NCBI GenBank assembly: GCA_025716855.1
Contig: JAIXMQ010000040.1
Span: 124,001-188,000, forward strand
Reading direction: 5' to 3'
DNA: 64,000 nt
From: Pilaira anomala
Taxonomy: Eukaryota; Mucoromycota; Mucoromycetes; Mucorales; Mucoraceae
Shown: one piece after another, positions 1 to 12,297 of the stretch
Numbering within the stretch: the stretch's first letter is position 1
How the letters are laid out: the number at the start of each line of letters is the position of its first letter
The notes under the pieces: model-generated
The model's database searches: none
Told to the model about the DNA's origin: nothing
The model's input: only the letters and a program-made list of their open reading frames with translations
Position numbers and translations under genes: made by a program

Positions 1-152
1 CGAATTTTAGCTGGTGAGTTATTGATCAGTTAGTACAGTTGATAAATTGACCCTTTTTAATTTTATATATAAAAGCAACTACTTTTTTTTACATTTTTTT
101 CCCCCATTACTTTATTACTTTCTTTACTTTTATATATATATATTTATTTAAT

Positions 153-1547
153 ATGACCGATAGATTCAATTTAACACAATCACTTACTTGTGTTGCTTGT
201 GGCGATATTTTAGTCGACCCTATTACACTTTCTTGTGGATACACAGTGTGCTCTCACTGTTTCCCAGTTACTAGCCCTACTTCAATTAAAAAATCAGTTT
301 TCCGCTGTCCAGTACCCCATTGCGATTCACCAAAACATTTATTTGGCCCCGAATTATTAGCAGATTCAACTGTATCAGAACTTGTCAATATTCTTCGTAG
401 CTATTTACCAAACTGTTCTTTACCACCTTCACCTTCAGAATCTATGGATAATAATAACAACAAAAACTCCAACGACCTTGTATCAAATGCAGTCATTCCT
501 CTTTTAAAATGTCATTCTTGTTCTTCACCTGTTGTCGATCCTATTACAACCCCTTGTGGTCATACTTTCTGTAGACTTTGTATTTTACAATCCAAAGTTG
601 ACACAGATCAATGTATCACTTGTTATCGCCCACTTCCTAAATTCAGCAACTTATTAGCACAATCACCCAACTACTTAATATCTCGTATCGTTAAAGATTT
701 TCAATTATCTGGTCTCTTACCATGCAACACACGCGAAACACCTTTATTAGATTCTGTTCAACTTCAACAACACAATGTTCCCTTATTTATATCCGGTACT
801 GTCATCTTACCTGGACAAAGTTTTAGATTACCTATTTATGCACCAAATCATTTACATATGTTCCGTAACAGCCTCATTCCTTCTAGTCGATACAACGGTC
901 TTTGTTTGGCCTCTGTTCACCGTAGCCGTCCTCAAGTAGCTCAATTCGGTACAATTCTTCAAATTATTGGCGTTGAACACCGTAACGATGCAATTATTGT
1001 CGATGTTGTAGGTGTAGATAGATTCAAGCTTGAAAACCACACAGAAGAAGATGAAACTACTTTAGTTGCCGACTTTGAAATCTTGCACGAAGCCAGCATC
1101 CGTCAACTCAGTATTGAAATTCCTAACTCACCACCTGCCGATGATTACTTAGGTCTTCAAAAGCAACAAGAACAAGTCTCACAATATGCAGTTGATTTAG
1201 CAGAAAGTATTTTATTATTTATTCACCATTTGAGCGAGCAATCCAAGATGCCTGCAGGCTCACTTCATACCCAAACAGCTGGTCTCTTAGGCCCTCTCTG
1301 GCTTGAAAGCATGAAATCTCTTCATGGTCCTATGCCTTCAAAATTAAATCCTACTGCTGTCTGCTGGTGGGCTGCTGTTATATTACCTGTTTCTCATACT
1401 GATTTATACCTCTTATTACGTACTATTCCTATCATTGATCGTCTTGAACTTGTTATTTCTTGGATGCAAAACCTTCAATCTCAATGGGAAAGATGTCGTA
1501 GTACTGCCATTCATGCCTTCTCTCAAGTTGCTCAACAACAACAATAA
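153..1547 (+). CDS. LON-domain RING finger protein (CrgA/LONRF architecture)
   Basis: Single-exon protein of 464 residues. Two cysteine-rich RING-type modules are visible: Cys13 to Cys57 (with CGYTVCSHC in the middle, so the usual His is replaced by Tyr) and a more canonical one at Cys120 to Cys157 (CHSC...CGHTFCRLC...CITC). From about residue 208 to the end it matches the LON substrate-binding (Lon N-terminal) fold, starting at VPLFISGTVILPG. RING plus LON without an ATPase is the LONRF ubiquitin-ligase arrangement. In Mucor the light/carotenoid repressor CrgA has this arrangement, so a CrgA-like role is an inference from architecture only. The protein ends in a short Gln run. The ATG lies just after a TA-rich leader. 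It is convergent with the RRN7-like gene. Ubiquitin-ligase function is likely; the specific substrate is unknown. Confidence 0.85.
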   Translation: MTDRFNLTQSLTCVACGDILVDPITLSCGYTVCSHCFPVTSPTSIKKSVFRCPVPHCDSPKHLFGPELLADSTVSELVNILRSYLPNCSLPPSPSESMDNNNNKNSNDLVSNAVIPLLKCHSCSSPVVDPITTPCGHTFCRLCILQSKVDTDQCITCYRPLPKFSNLLAQSPNYLISRIVKDFQLSGLLPCNTRETPLLDSVQLQQHNVPLFISGTVILPGQSFRLPIYAPNHLHMFRNSLIPSSRYNGLCLASVHRSRPQVAQFGTILQIIGVEHRNDAIIVDVVGVDRFKLENHTEEDETTLVADFEILHEASIRQLSIEIPNSPPADDYLGLQKQQEQVSQYAVDLAESILLFIHHLSEQSKMPAGSLHTQTAGLLGPLWLESMKSLHGPMPSKLNPTAVCWWAAVILPVSHTDLYLLLRTIPIIDRLELVISWMQNLQSQWERCRSTAIHAFSQVAQQQQ

Positions 1548-1910
1548 TTTCATTCTTATCTAAGCTTATTCAACTTTATACCCTCATTTTGTATCATCAT
1601 CCTCTCCCTCTTTACTGCTATCATTATTACTGCTATACATAGATCAAAATCAAAAATTTATTATTGAACATACAAACCACCCATTTTCCTTTTTATTGCA
1701 CTTAAAAATAAACTTTTTATGCATCATGTACCATATGATAAAAAACTAAAAATATGTCTTTTTTTTCCTTTGTCATCGAATATTAATATATGATTTAGAC
1801 GATCTTGGTTTTAAAAAAGAAGCTAATCTTGAAATTCATTATAAATATACGATGCTGATAACCAAAATGTAAAAAAAAAAAAAAAAAAAAAAAAAGTCTC
1901 CTTATCATAT
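1548..1910. other. Convergent intergenic region
   Basis: Non-coding stretch between the LON/RING gene (+) and the RRN7-like gene (-). It is AT-rich with an A run at about 1871-1895. It should hold both 3' ends; nothing else is recognisable. Confidence 0.6.
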
Positions 1911-3626
1911 TCAAGGGATAGTTGAACCAAACACTTTATTTACAGTAGCAATGGTAGTAAATTTACTACCAAGCTTATCATGTCGTAAAACAGCTACTTC
2001 CATATTTTGTAACGTAACCTCTAGAGTTGTATTCGACATTACACCAGTGACAAGGGTAGCTAACTCTAATATATCTAAATAATCTTTCGGTGATGGGGCC
2101 GATTTTCTAGTAAAATAATGTGCACCTTTTTGAATGAGTGCATGATCTTTTCCAGTTATGTCATGATCTTTATCCCATACTGTTGTATCCATGAACAAAT
2201 TGGAAGAACTTGAGGGCTCTATCCTCTTATCACGATGATTAGATATCAATGCATTCAACATTACAACTAGATGGTATAGTTAGCTTCTGTTCTGTAAATT
2301 CTCTTTCTTTTACTTACTGTTTCTTTGATTTATAGTTAATGATATTTTAGAAGCAACTGAAGTTTTCTTTATAGTCTGAATAATATTCCCTAAATCATCT
2401 TGTTGTTCATAGACTTTTTTCCATTGTTTTATATTTTCTCTAATTTTGTTCATGTATTCTAATTTTGTTGTTGTTATATCAAATTCACTCACACTTTCCA
2501 ATGTATCACTGTATACACATAATTAATTAATTTTTTTTCTCTCTTTTACTTTGTCATAATCTTAAACTTACGAAAGATTATCACCAATTGCATAAAGTAT
2601 TTTGACAGCAATAAGAACTGATGCCATAATATAAGCTGTAGCAGGCGCATCTTTTAAGCTTCTCAAATCCTGAAGTTCCAGTACATGTATTTGTCTATAA
2701 GTTTCAAAAATATGTCGAGCATAATAATATCCTTCGACAGGCAAGAAAAATTGTGCACAAAATCGATCAATGTACAAGGGTACATTTAACTCGGGAAAAG
2801 TGAACTTACAGTTGTGTAAAAAACAGTGTCTGAATATATGTGATGTCTTTCGAATTTCTCCTGGAGAAGGTACATGCAACATGGTGTTGGAAAGAACCAA
2901 ACTCATTGAGATCAAAATTGAAGGTGGTATACGTTCTTGCATTGAGAGATAAGGAATATCACTTGTTCGACACCAACGTACAAGATCGTTCGGAAGAATG
3001 GGATACTTGAGATAGATACAAGCTAAATAAATAAATGAAAGTGTATGATGATATCGAAGCGCAGGCCATTTAACTCTAACGTTCCTTCTTTTTGAAATTT
3101 GTTGACCCTCTTTTTGATCTTCATCGTCAGAATCGCTTATATCTTCATCTCTATTTCGTGCCATTTCAAGTAATTCTTCCTCTTGTTCTAATGTTTTTTC
3201 ATCATAACTTGATCTTCTTTCTTTTATATTATCATTTGCTTCTCTTTCAAATGCTTCAAACATGTATGCGTCTGAAACTTCTTTTTTCGAATCAGATACA
3301 TATAGTAACCATAATTCACGTACTGTAGGCTCTAATTCAGGAGGGAAATTTAGATCTTGTACCATACTTCGTGATATTACTTGTAAAGCATATTGAGTGA
3401 TGAGTAAAAATTGACTGGCTTGTTGAGCAGGTGTGGCTTCGATCGGTTCGTCTCGTAACTGTTTCACTGTTTTTCTCTTTTTACCTCTGCTTCCCATAAA
3501 ATCATCTTCAGCTTGTTCTGCTTGTACACCAAGGACTTTATGACCATACTTACATACTAGACCTGAATCACTTGACTTTCTGAATTTTGTTGTGTGACAA
3601 GTAGGGCATACACGTTTAGTTTGCAT
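1911..3626 (-). CDS. RRN7: RNA polymerase I initiation factor RRN7/TAF1B-like
   Basis: Three exons on the minus strand, 3626-2572, 2508-2318 and 2266-1911, give 533 residues in frame. Both introns have GTAAGT donors, and the second has a CTAAC branch site. The N terminus carries a zinc ribbon (Cys7, Cys10, Cys25, His29; CPTC...CKYGH), the signature of RRN7/TAF1B, the TFIIB-like subunit of the core factor that recruits Pol I to the rDNA promoter. The central part, after an acidic stretch near residue 165, contains the predicted cyclin-like region rich in aromatic and leucine residues. The last two exons are weakly conserved and are supported mainly by frame-perfect splicing. It precedes the TFB5 gene's 3' end on the same strand. 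The family is clear from the zinc ribbon; the C-terminal exon model is less certain. Confidence 0.78.
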
Positions 3627-3722
3627 TTGTTGAAAGATATAAGTTTTTTTTTTTTTTTTTCTTTTTTTATATAATTGTTTTAGGATTTTTTTATTATTAT
3701 TATTGATGTTATTGTTGTTGGT

Positions 3723-3944
3723 TTATTTTTTTCCGTCTTTGTCGTCCGTTGTTGATACAGTGTATGAATTCTCGTCCAAGATTTTATCTAATTCGTATTT
3801 AAGTTGTTCAACCCAAGAAGATTCAATAAACAAATGAGTTTCGTCTAAGTCTTCAATTACAAAATTTCCTCTTTTGTTAAGATTAAGTACAATTTGCTTT
3901 ACGGTACTATCACACTCTAATAAAACACCTTTAACCGCTTTTAC

Positions 3945-3947
<3 letters not shown>
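3723..3947 (-). CDS. TFB5: TFIIH subunit TFB5 (TTDA/GTF2H5)
   Basis: Single-exon protein of 74 residues, the normal size for TFB5/TTDA (about 70). The start MVKAVKGVLLECD and the core IEDLDETHLFI match the conserved fold of this smallest TFIIH subunit, which stabilises TFIIH in nucleotide-excision repair and transcription. The open frame runs further upstream only through a poly-A/poly-Phe stretch, so the ATG at 3947 is chosen because it begins the conserved domain and sits just downstream of an A-run leader. It is divergently arranged with the paladin-like gene, sharing about 670 bp that include a TGACGTCA palindrome. High confidence. Confidence 0.93.
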
Positions 3948-3981
<34 letters not shown>

Positions 3982-4614
3982 ACTGGTTTTCTTTTTCTTT
4001 TTCGTATTTTTAAACAGGAGAATTGTGACGGTTTTTTACAGTGTACGAAAATGTAGGTACCACCATTGTTCTGAAATGCGTTTCCAAGAGGACAATAAAA
4101 AAGGGTCATATCAAAGTGACATGTGGCCAATGTACAAGTTTTAACGAGGCCTCAGAGATGAATATGTATCTAACATGAGATAATATTTTACCATGATTTT
4201 TACTGATCTATTCGCTTAGTCACACATTGTACGTACCATTATATTGAACTTGTTTATAATTTTTCTATTATTATTACATTAATTAAAATCAGTTTTATTT
4301 TGCATTAAGAGAAAATGTTCATAAAAGAATTTTATCCTATATGGCTATACAAGAAAAAAAAAAAAGAGAAATTTATCAAACCAATTAATAATTAGTTTAC
4401 ATATATACATATAGTAACTTTTATTCTCCTTTACACATTTCCACGGTAATACCATATGGTAAAGTAAATCCTTTGTATCAAGAAAGTGAATTATTCAAAC
4501 GGAGTCATATCTCGGTATAAAGCTCATGACGTCAAAAACGAATGTATTATATAATGCACTTTTTTTCCGAAGCAAAGTGGCCTTTCTCTTCTTCTTTTTT
4601 CATTATTAACAAAA
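3948..4614. other. Divergent promoter region TFB5 / paladin-like gene
   Basis: About 670 bp between two divergent starts. It contains an A run (about 3951-3978), AT-rich DNA, and one perfect CRE/ATF palindrome described separately. No open frame of note apart from the spurious upstream extension of TFB5. Confidence 0.55.
4527..4534. promoter_or_regulatory. CRE/ATF-type site TGACGTCA
   Basis: Perfect 8-bp palindrome TGACGTCA lying about 80 bp upstream of the paladin-like start. bZIP factors of the ATF/CREB class bind this sequence in fungi. Function here is inferred from sequence and position only. Confidence 0.4.
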
Positions 4615-4999
4615 ATGTCTTCCCCGCCACTTAGGAACAATATTTCAAAAGGTACTCCACCTCAAGGCAGCCCAAGAGATTCACCCACACCATTTGCCAT
4701 GACCAGGTTCATTCCACCTAGAATGTAAGTGTTCTTTACAAAAACAACCAAATATTTTTTTTTAATAGATAGATATAGAGAAGAAAATCGAGTGTCTCGA
4801 TCTAATTCACCAGGTATGGAAATCGATACCAAGTCTCGACCTGATTTACCAAAGACACAAGATCCTCGATACTTATTGGACGCTGTCAAGAATTTAATGC
4901 GTACACGTCATGGTAGCGTACTTTCGAGAAACACAATTTTAAAAATGGATCATTTTGAAAAAGGTAATAGTTACCAGCAATAAGGGAAGGGAGAAATGG

Positions 5000-5037
<38 letters not shown>

Positions 5038-7619
5038 CTAGGTACAAATTCAAAATTGGATTTTCATTTGCAAGGTGCACCAAATTTTCGTGTAGCAGAT
5101 TTGAATGTTTATGGTGTTGCACAACCAACAGTAAAGTTTTATTGAAATATATATGGGATGAAGAACTTATACCTTTATTTTTATTTATTTAGGAAATTGG
5201 ATTATCTACCGTATTAGCCTTATTAAATTGTCATCCTAACAGTACTTCAAAAAACTCATGTACATGGTAAGTATACAATAAAGTAAACATGATTTTTATT
5301 AATCTTTGTATTCAATTTCTACATGATAGGTTTTTAACACGAGAAGAACCTTTAGGTAATAACCATAAATTGAAAAAAAAAAAACCGAACAGAAACATAT
5401 ACTAAAATCAACGGATAGTTTATTTAAATGGTCATCCTTATGCACTTCGAGATTATGCAGACCCGTTACAAAATATGGTTTCTTTTTTAGGCATCAATGC
5501 AAATCGATTAGAGCAGCTAGAAGAACGATTAAAAGCAGATGTCATGAAAGAAGCTAAATCAATGGGTGGTCTTTTACTTGTCCATCAAGAACTTTGTAAG
5601 TTGAATAATATACTCTAAAATTGACTATTTTCATTGAGACAACCTCCTTTTTTGTTTTGTTTTAGCGGATGGTACTATTGTTCCTTGTTTTATTGCTGCA
5701 GATCAAGTTCAAACACCTAGAGAATGTAAGCGATATGTCTTATCATGAAATAGTATGGAAACAAATAATTCAACTCTATATTTTAGTATTTGAAGGATTT
5801 AAAGCAAGAGATTATCGCTTAAATTACTTTCGTATTCCCATTTGTCCCGAACAAGCGCCCGAAGATAACTATTTTGATGAATATGTTCGTGTTATTAAAA
5901 CATTAAATCCTTGGGATCCTCTCATTTTTAACTGTGGTATGGGTGCTGTCCGAAGTAAGTAAAACACATACACACACACACACATACAAAAAATCTTTAC
6001 TTAAAAAAAAAAAAAAAAAAAAAATAGCTACTGTCGGTATTGTGATTGCACAAATTATTAGACGAGCTCAATTACTTGAATTAAATGCTCCAGATCCATT
6101 TCCTGTACCTGGATTCAACTACAATTCTACCGAACTCAATTTACCTCATGAACTATTTAAGGGTTGGGAAGAAGTTGATACGCAAGCCAGCGGTAATCAT
6201 GCCTTGTTACGACTCGTTTATATCCTCGAGCAAAGTCTAGACTCTAAAATGTCACCACGCTCTGCAATAGAATGGGCACTTTCTCGTGGAGACATGATTG
6301 AGAACCTGAAGGAAGCCGTGAAAGGAAACTATCAGACCATCACTGCTCTGTCCGGTGTACTAGATAGCGGATACTTTAGTAAGAAAATGTTGGATCAAAT
6401 CATCGATCAATCAGATGCAGTTGTTAATTTACGAGAAGATATCTTGATCAACCGTATCAAACAAACCACTGTCTCTAATTACGAGTCAAAAAGTAATAGT
6501 CCAATTGTACGAGCCGCAGTAGCTTTACAACGTTACTTTTCTCTGCTTTGCTTTACTTGTTATATCAATGAATCTCCCGATACCAAATTCGAACAGACTT
6601 TTTCTTCTTGGCTGAGAAATAGAAACGTGGTTTGGACAATGTTGACTAGCCTTCGAAAGAAGTCTCCAAAGCTTTATTTGTTTCGGCCTGTAGAGGATTT
6701 ACATATGTCTGTGACAAACGGTAGTTTCTTTAGTGCTTCACATCGACGTAACTATGGACCTGGTATGTTTGACATGGTGAATTTAGCAGGCTCTGTTTCG
6801 ACTGAACTAGAAGAGATCATACTCAAATCACGTACAGGTGTTGTCCTTACCTCACAAACCATTTTAAAAATCGACTTCTGGACTGCACGTAATCAACGAT
6901 TAGATGAAGAAGAAAACAATCAGTTAGAAAAGTTACCTACACCTGGAAGTTTAGATATAGTGGATGAAACGATGTGTCAACGATTACAACCTCATCATGT
7001 CTTTTTAGTTCAAGGTGGATCCAATTTCCGTCGTATTAAATCCACTCATATTTACGGTATTTCTCAGCCTACTATCGATGGCTTACGTACAGTCATCCGA
7101 AAACTCATGGCAGATAAAAACGAACGTATTCAATGGATTAATTTACGTGAGGAACCTATTATTTATATCAACGGTATTCCTTATGTCCTTCGAGACCGAT
7201 ACTTTACACTCCGTAACATGAAAGTCTATAAGGGTATTACAGGTGCACGATTAGAACAACTTGAGGAACGCTTAAAGCAAGATGTGATGCGTGAGATATC
7301 AAATTATGATGGTCGAATTCTTTTACATGGAGAGGATAAAGATGGTAACGTTTTAGCAGCTTGGGAAGAAGTCGATGTGGATGATGTCATGACCGTACGC
7401 GAAGTCATGTATTCGGTAGCAAAAGAAGTAGCAGAAGACTCAGAGGTGTTGCCTGTAACAGATGTATTAGATTATCATCGTGTTCCCATTACAGCTGAAA
7501 AGTCACCCGAGTGGTGTGATTTTGATGAAATTCGGTATTTAATTTCATGTACGAACTTATCAAAGACGGCACTCATCATGTAATTCAAAAAAAAAAGTTT
7601 ATTTAAATTACAACCCTTA

Positions 7620-7661
<42 letters not shown>

Positions 7662-9563
7662 TTTAATAGGAACTGTCAAGTTGGTTTAGGTCGGTCTACG
7701 TTAGGGACAGTGATTGCAACATTAATTACAAGATGGCTTAAGCATGAAGACACGACCAACACAAGACTTTCAAAACAAAAGGATAAAAAATACTTGAATT
7801 ATCAAATCGTCAATAGTTTATTACGAGTAGTTCAAAACGGATTAGAGATCAAGCGTACGGTAGATGATGTAATAGATAACTGTGGAATCTTTCTCAATTT
7901 ACGTGAGATGATTGAATCTGAACACCTCAAGGCCGAAAATGAAAAGGATCCGGAGAAAAAGACGGCGTATATTAAACGTGGTGTATCTGCTTTACAAAGA
8001 TACTTTGTTTTACTTTGTTTCCAAGCCTACCTTGACTCGACTTCCTCAGATGAATCGATCGATACGATTCCTACCTTTGAATCATGGATCAAGAAACGAC
8101 CCGAGATCATGAGCCTTTTAAGTGAATTTCATGAAGTGAGTGAAAGTTTGATTATACCCGTAGAGAAATCGATTGGAGATGGTGTTGCACTCTCGAGTGA
8201 GATCATGAGTGTAGTTGCCTCACGCCATGGACAAGTCCTTGGTCAACAAACCATATTAAAGCATGATGCATTCCCTGGTTGTCAAAAGATGAGTTTAAAA
8301 GAAAAAATCGAAGGCGCTTATAACTTTAGAAGAGTTCAGGTGAAAGAAGTCAAGGTATCTGTAAGAGGACCCCAGATGGCACAGCAAGTCAGTGGATTAG
8401 CTTCGGATTTAGAACGAAGTGATGAGGATCAGCAGAATATGCAACCACCTTTTATTTGTGGTTGTGCTATGCCTTCCAAGGATGCAATCAAGGCCGTTTT
8501 AAAATCAATGCATGCCGGTCCTGGTGGCACCAGACGAGTCTTGTGGACTTGCTTGCGTGAAGAGCCTGTGCTCTATGTCAATAAGCAACCTTATGTACTT
8601 CGACTGTATCAAGATCCTTTAAAGAACTTGGAATCCACTGGTATCACCACTGACCGTGTTGAATCTATGGAAGAACGTATGAAGTTGGAGGCCACACTAG
8701 AATGGGAAGAATATGATCACCGGTTATTATTGCATGATGAAAAGCCGAATGAACGAGGTGAATTTGAAGTAGTTGGATTATGGGAAACGATTACAAAGCA
8801 AGATATTGAGACACCAAAAGAAGTATTTCAATCCATTATTGATGAAGGATATCAAGTGGATTACCTTCGTATTCCTATTACAGATGAACAAGCACCTATT
8901 CCAGATGTTTTTGATCAATTGATTAATCGAACCAAAGCTGCTCATGCCGGTGTAGATGTGTTGTATAATTGTCAGATGGGTCGTGGACGTACTACGACTG
9001 GTATGGTGACTGCCTGTCTGATGGCTATGATAATGAATAATGATCATATTACAGACCGAAGAGGATCGATTTCATTAGAATCACCTACCATCATTCGAAC
9101 AGGGTCCATTTTAGATAATGTGGAAACGGATCAACTTGAATATATGAAGGAGAGTTATAAACGAGGAGAATATAAGATTATTTTACAACTCGTGAGTATG
9201 CTGACCTATGGAAAACTAGCTAAGCGCCTGACAGATAAAGCAATTGATATGTGTGACCATATGCAGAATCTTCGGGTTGCTATCTACGACTATAAATTAC
9301 GCATGGATGCTATGGAAGATCAACGGTCCAAACAATATCTATCAACACGACAAGTTGCATTGAATTACTTGATTCGATACTTTTATTTGATTGTATTTGC
9401 TAATTATTTATTAGAGGAAGTAGTGCAACATAAACATGGTGAAGCAAATGATGCAATTTGTGAAGATGGTACAATGAATGAAATCACCACTTTCAAGGCT
9501 TGGTTAGATGCTAGAAGAGAAATTACCAATATATTAAAATTACAAGCTGTAGAGTTAAACTGA
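4615..9563 (+). CDS. Paladin-like protein with three PTP/phytase-like modules
   Basis: Ten exons read as 4615-4724, 4773-4963, 5042-5130, 5193-5266, 5330-5355, 5419-5595, 5666-5725, 5787-5954, 6028-7579 and 7670-9563, giving 1446 residues with every junction in frame. The protein is built from three repeats, each with a RHGxVL...TILKxD motif, a W-x-x-L-REEP...Y(V/L)N-x-x-PY-x-LR motif and a CX5R phosphatase loop. The loop cysteines are Cys292 (NCGMGAVRT), Cys818 (NCQVGLGRST) and Cys1250 (NCQMGRGRTT). This is the PTP-like phytase/paladin family (PALD1 in animals), whose catalytic status is debated; the usual His before Cys is Asn in all three. Likely cytoplasmic, possibly acting on inositol phosphates or phosphoinositides (inference). 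The first exons are short (one of 26 bases), and several introns carry poly-T or poly-A stretches. The first exon-2 acceptor choice (4772) was fixed by frame. Confidence 0.85.
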
Positions 9564-9696
9564 TTTACTATTTGTATAATAAAACGGAATTTTAAACACG
9601 GAACGACGGGTTTCTCAGAAAAAAAAAAAAAACACGTCCAATTTTTTTTGTGTTGGATTAGATATATTTTTTTTTTTTTACTTGAATAAAAAAACA

Positions 9697-10645
9697 ATGT
9701 TGAATAGTGACGATTCACAAGATAACACATTCTCTTCCTTTTCTTCTTTTACACAACAAACAACTAATATAGCGAGCGATGGAGAGCCTAGTTTCTTGGC
9801 ACCTCGCAACTTGATTCATGAAGAAGTTGGACAGTTGAGTTTAACGTTTTCTAAGAGTATAGCACAATTAACACAAGTATGGATGAATGAACGTAATGCA
9901 CCAGAATTATTATTTTATGAACGTCATTTAGTTGAACCCTTGATTGAAGCAGTAGAAACACAGGTCAGAAAAAAATAAATAAAAATAATATGCAAAACTT
10001 TATTGATTTGTATATTCTTAGGCTGAATTTATTATGGAAGAAGTTGAAGATAAATTTTCCAGTATGCTTTTTCAAACCGAAATTGAAAGAATTAAATACT
10101 TGTTAAAAAGTTATTTACGAACTCGATTATTCAAGGTAGCGAAAAAAAAAAAAAAAAAAAAGAATGACATGTGTGAGAAACTTAAAACAAAAATAGATTG
10201 AAAAATATCCACTTTATATTTTACGTCAGGGGAATATAAAAGACTTGTTATCATCACAAGAAATTGTTTATGTTAGACGGTATCATGAATTAATCGAAAG
10301 TCATTACTCTGAATCATTTTTATATCAATTACCCTTATCACAACATAAACAAGATGAAGTGATTGTAGATTTAAGTATGGTGGTTGAACCAAATCTTGAT
10401 GCACCTGTCTTTTGTAAAGCCTTGGTTACAGTAGGACATATTGATGTTCGAAGCGAGTAAGTGTTTTTTTTTTTTTTTGTTAATCTTTTTTTCTTATATA
10501 TACTCACTCACTCACTCTCTCTCTCTCTCTCTCTCTTCATAGTAATCAAATAGAAACCATTCTACTTGAAAAAGATGATAATATCCTCTTACGTTATCGT
10601 GACGTTCGTAACTTATTAAAAGATGGTAAAGTTAGATTAGTTTAA
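9697..10645 (+). CDS. SLD5: GINS complex subunit SLD5
   Basis: Four exons, 9697-9963, 10022-10135, 10197-10456 and 10543-10645, give 247 residues, close to the usual Sld5 size. The GINS A-domain signature is seen around WMNERNAPELLFYE and the helical run that follows (FQTEIERIKYLLKSYLRTRLFKIEKYP). The C-terminal B-domain contains LDAPVFCKAL and ends in RYRDVRNLLKDGKVRLV. Sld5 is part of the Cdc45-MCM-GINS replicative helicase. The exon 1 donor is GTCAGA and the exon 2 donor GTAGCG, both weaker than consensus but needed for frame. The ATG at 9697 is the first one after a T-rich leader, about 130 bp downstream of the paladin-like stop on the same strand. Identity is firm; exact donors could shift by a few bases. 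Confidence 0.9.
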
Positions 10646-10758
10646 GGGTATTTTATGGAGTGACATCAGAAACACTACCAACCTTGATTTAGACTTGAAA
10701 TAAAAATTTATATGAACTCATTTTTTTTTTTTTAAATTTTTTTTTTTTTTCCCTTCTT

Positions 10759-10763
<5 letters not shown>

Positions 10764-10795
<32 letters not shown>
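10764..10795 (+). repeat. (CA)n microsatellite
   Basis: About 16 CA units between the SLD5 3' end and the start of the 100-residue orphan gene, only about 10 bp upstream of that ATG, so it lies in its 5' leader. Confidence 0.85.
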
Positions 10796-10797
<2 letters not shown>

Positions 10798-10804
10798 GTT
10801 ACAA

Positions 10805-11182
10805 ATGTCTTTCGATTATAAATCACAAGGTAAAATTTTTTACTAGAATAGAAGAAAATCCCTTTTTTTAAAAATAATAAGCTAACTTATATAATTTTAT
10901 TTAGAAACAACTTATCCGATTGGAGAAGATGCATGGAAGGGAGGTAAAGAAGGAAAAGTACACCCAGAGCTTCATTCAACTGGTTATGGTACAGTAGATA
11001 GACCATGGTCTGACGAATCCTCTACTGAATCTTCTGGTAATAATAAAGTCCCAAAGGTTCATAAAGTCACTAAAAAAGAAGAAAGTAACACTGATTCAAA
11101 AGAGCAGCATAATTTTGCTGGTCACACAATTCATCACTCGCATTCAATTCGAAGTGTCAAAAGAGACTTGAATGATATTTAA
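10805..11182 (+). CDS. Small hydrophilic orphan protein, 100 residues
   Basis: Two exons, 10805-10829 and 10905-11182, with a GTAAAA donor, a GCTAAC branch-like site and a TTTAG acceptor, encode 100 residues. I do not recognise the family. The product is hydrophilic and probably disordered, with a Gly/Lys stretch (GEDAWKGGKEGKVHPE), Ser/Glu/Lys-rich centre and a His-rich tail (HTIHHSHSIRS). There is no signal peptide or membrane segment. It is co-directional with SLD5, 159 bp upstream, and the kinase downstream. The clean two-exon structure and good start context argue for a real gene; the function is unknown. Confidence 0.55.
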
Positions 11183-11467
11183 AAAATAAAAAAAAAAGTT
11201 TGTTTACTTTAATACAATGCCTGCTGAATTTATATTATTACACACACAAAAAAAGTCTGAAACACTTTATAATGTTGACTGCATAAAATCATGAATTAAA
11301 AAATTCCTAAAATAAATTTATTATACATTAATTTGATCTTACCCCCTGGTTTCCATTCCTTATTCTTTTTTTTTTTTCTTTCAAAAAGACAAAGTAATAC
11401 CTAGTTTCCTGCAGGCAAAAAAAAAAAAAAACTTTTATGCTTATCGAACTAGTGGTAGTAACTTGGC

Positions 11468-11498
<31 letters not shown>

Positions 11499-12266
11499 AT
11501 GATTTGTACTAGTGTCAAAATTGACATAAGATTCTTTAACTACGCAGTGAAAGAGAGAGAGAGAGAGAGTGTGTGTGTGCGTGTGTGTGCTTTTTGTTTT
11601 AAATATAAATTTGTCTATTGAGAACGAGTAAGGTTGCCTAGATTAGACGAATGGATCGTGCACCATTGTGAAAACCTGAACAATAAGATACTTGATATCA
11701 TATGAAATTTGATATTAAATGTAAAAGAAAATTATATTATGTATATTTATACATATATATCTAGACTGTTTACGATTTGTTTACATGTAAAAAAAAAAAA
11801 AGTGATGCATGTTGGTGAACAAGTGAAATGCACAGACTACACACACACATTTACAATTGCTGATAAATATATATATATATTATATGACAAATATTAAAGC
11901 CTCGTGAAGAAAATCAGATATAAAAGATGAACTTGTATTCACTTTTACTTTTAATGAAAAAACCACGTTTAGAAACAAGTTCAAAGAACCACGTTTTTTC
12001 ATATATATTCGTATGACAGTTTTTTTTTTTTTTTTTTTATAATTATACATATATTGATCAAAGCACCACTCAAAAAACGTGTTTTATTTTTAACAGTTTT
12101 TCAAGCAAGTTAATTCAAAATAAATTATGATTGGTGTAATAAATAAATCAGAGCCGAAAAAAAAAAAAAAAAAAAAAATTAATGTGGTACCTGTCGTGTT
12201 TTATTAACACACTAAAAAAAAAAAAAAAAAAAAATAGATATAAAAATAAAGTCTTGAAAATTTCCC

Positions 12267-12297
<31 letters not shown>

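Noticed and set aside
3723..4130. Longer 135-residue version of TFB5
   Set aside because: The extension passes through an A run coding for a Phe stretch and lies upstream of the conserved start.
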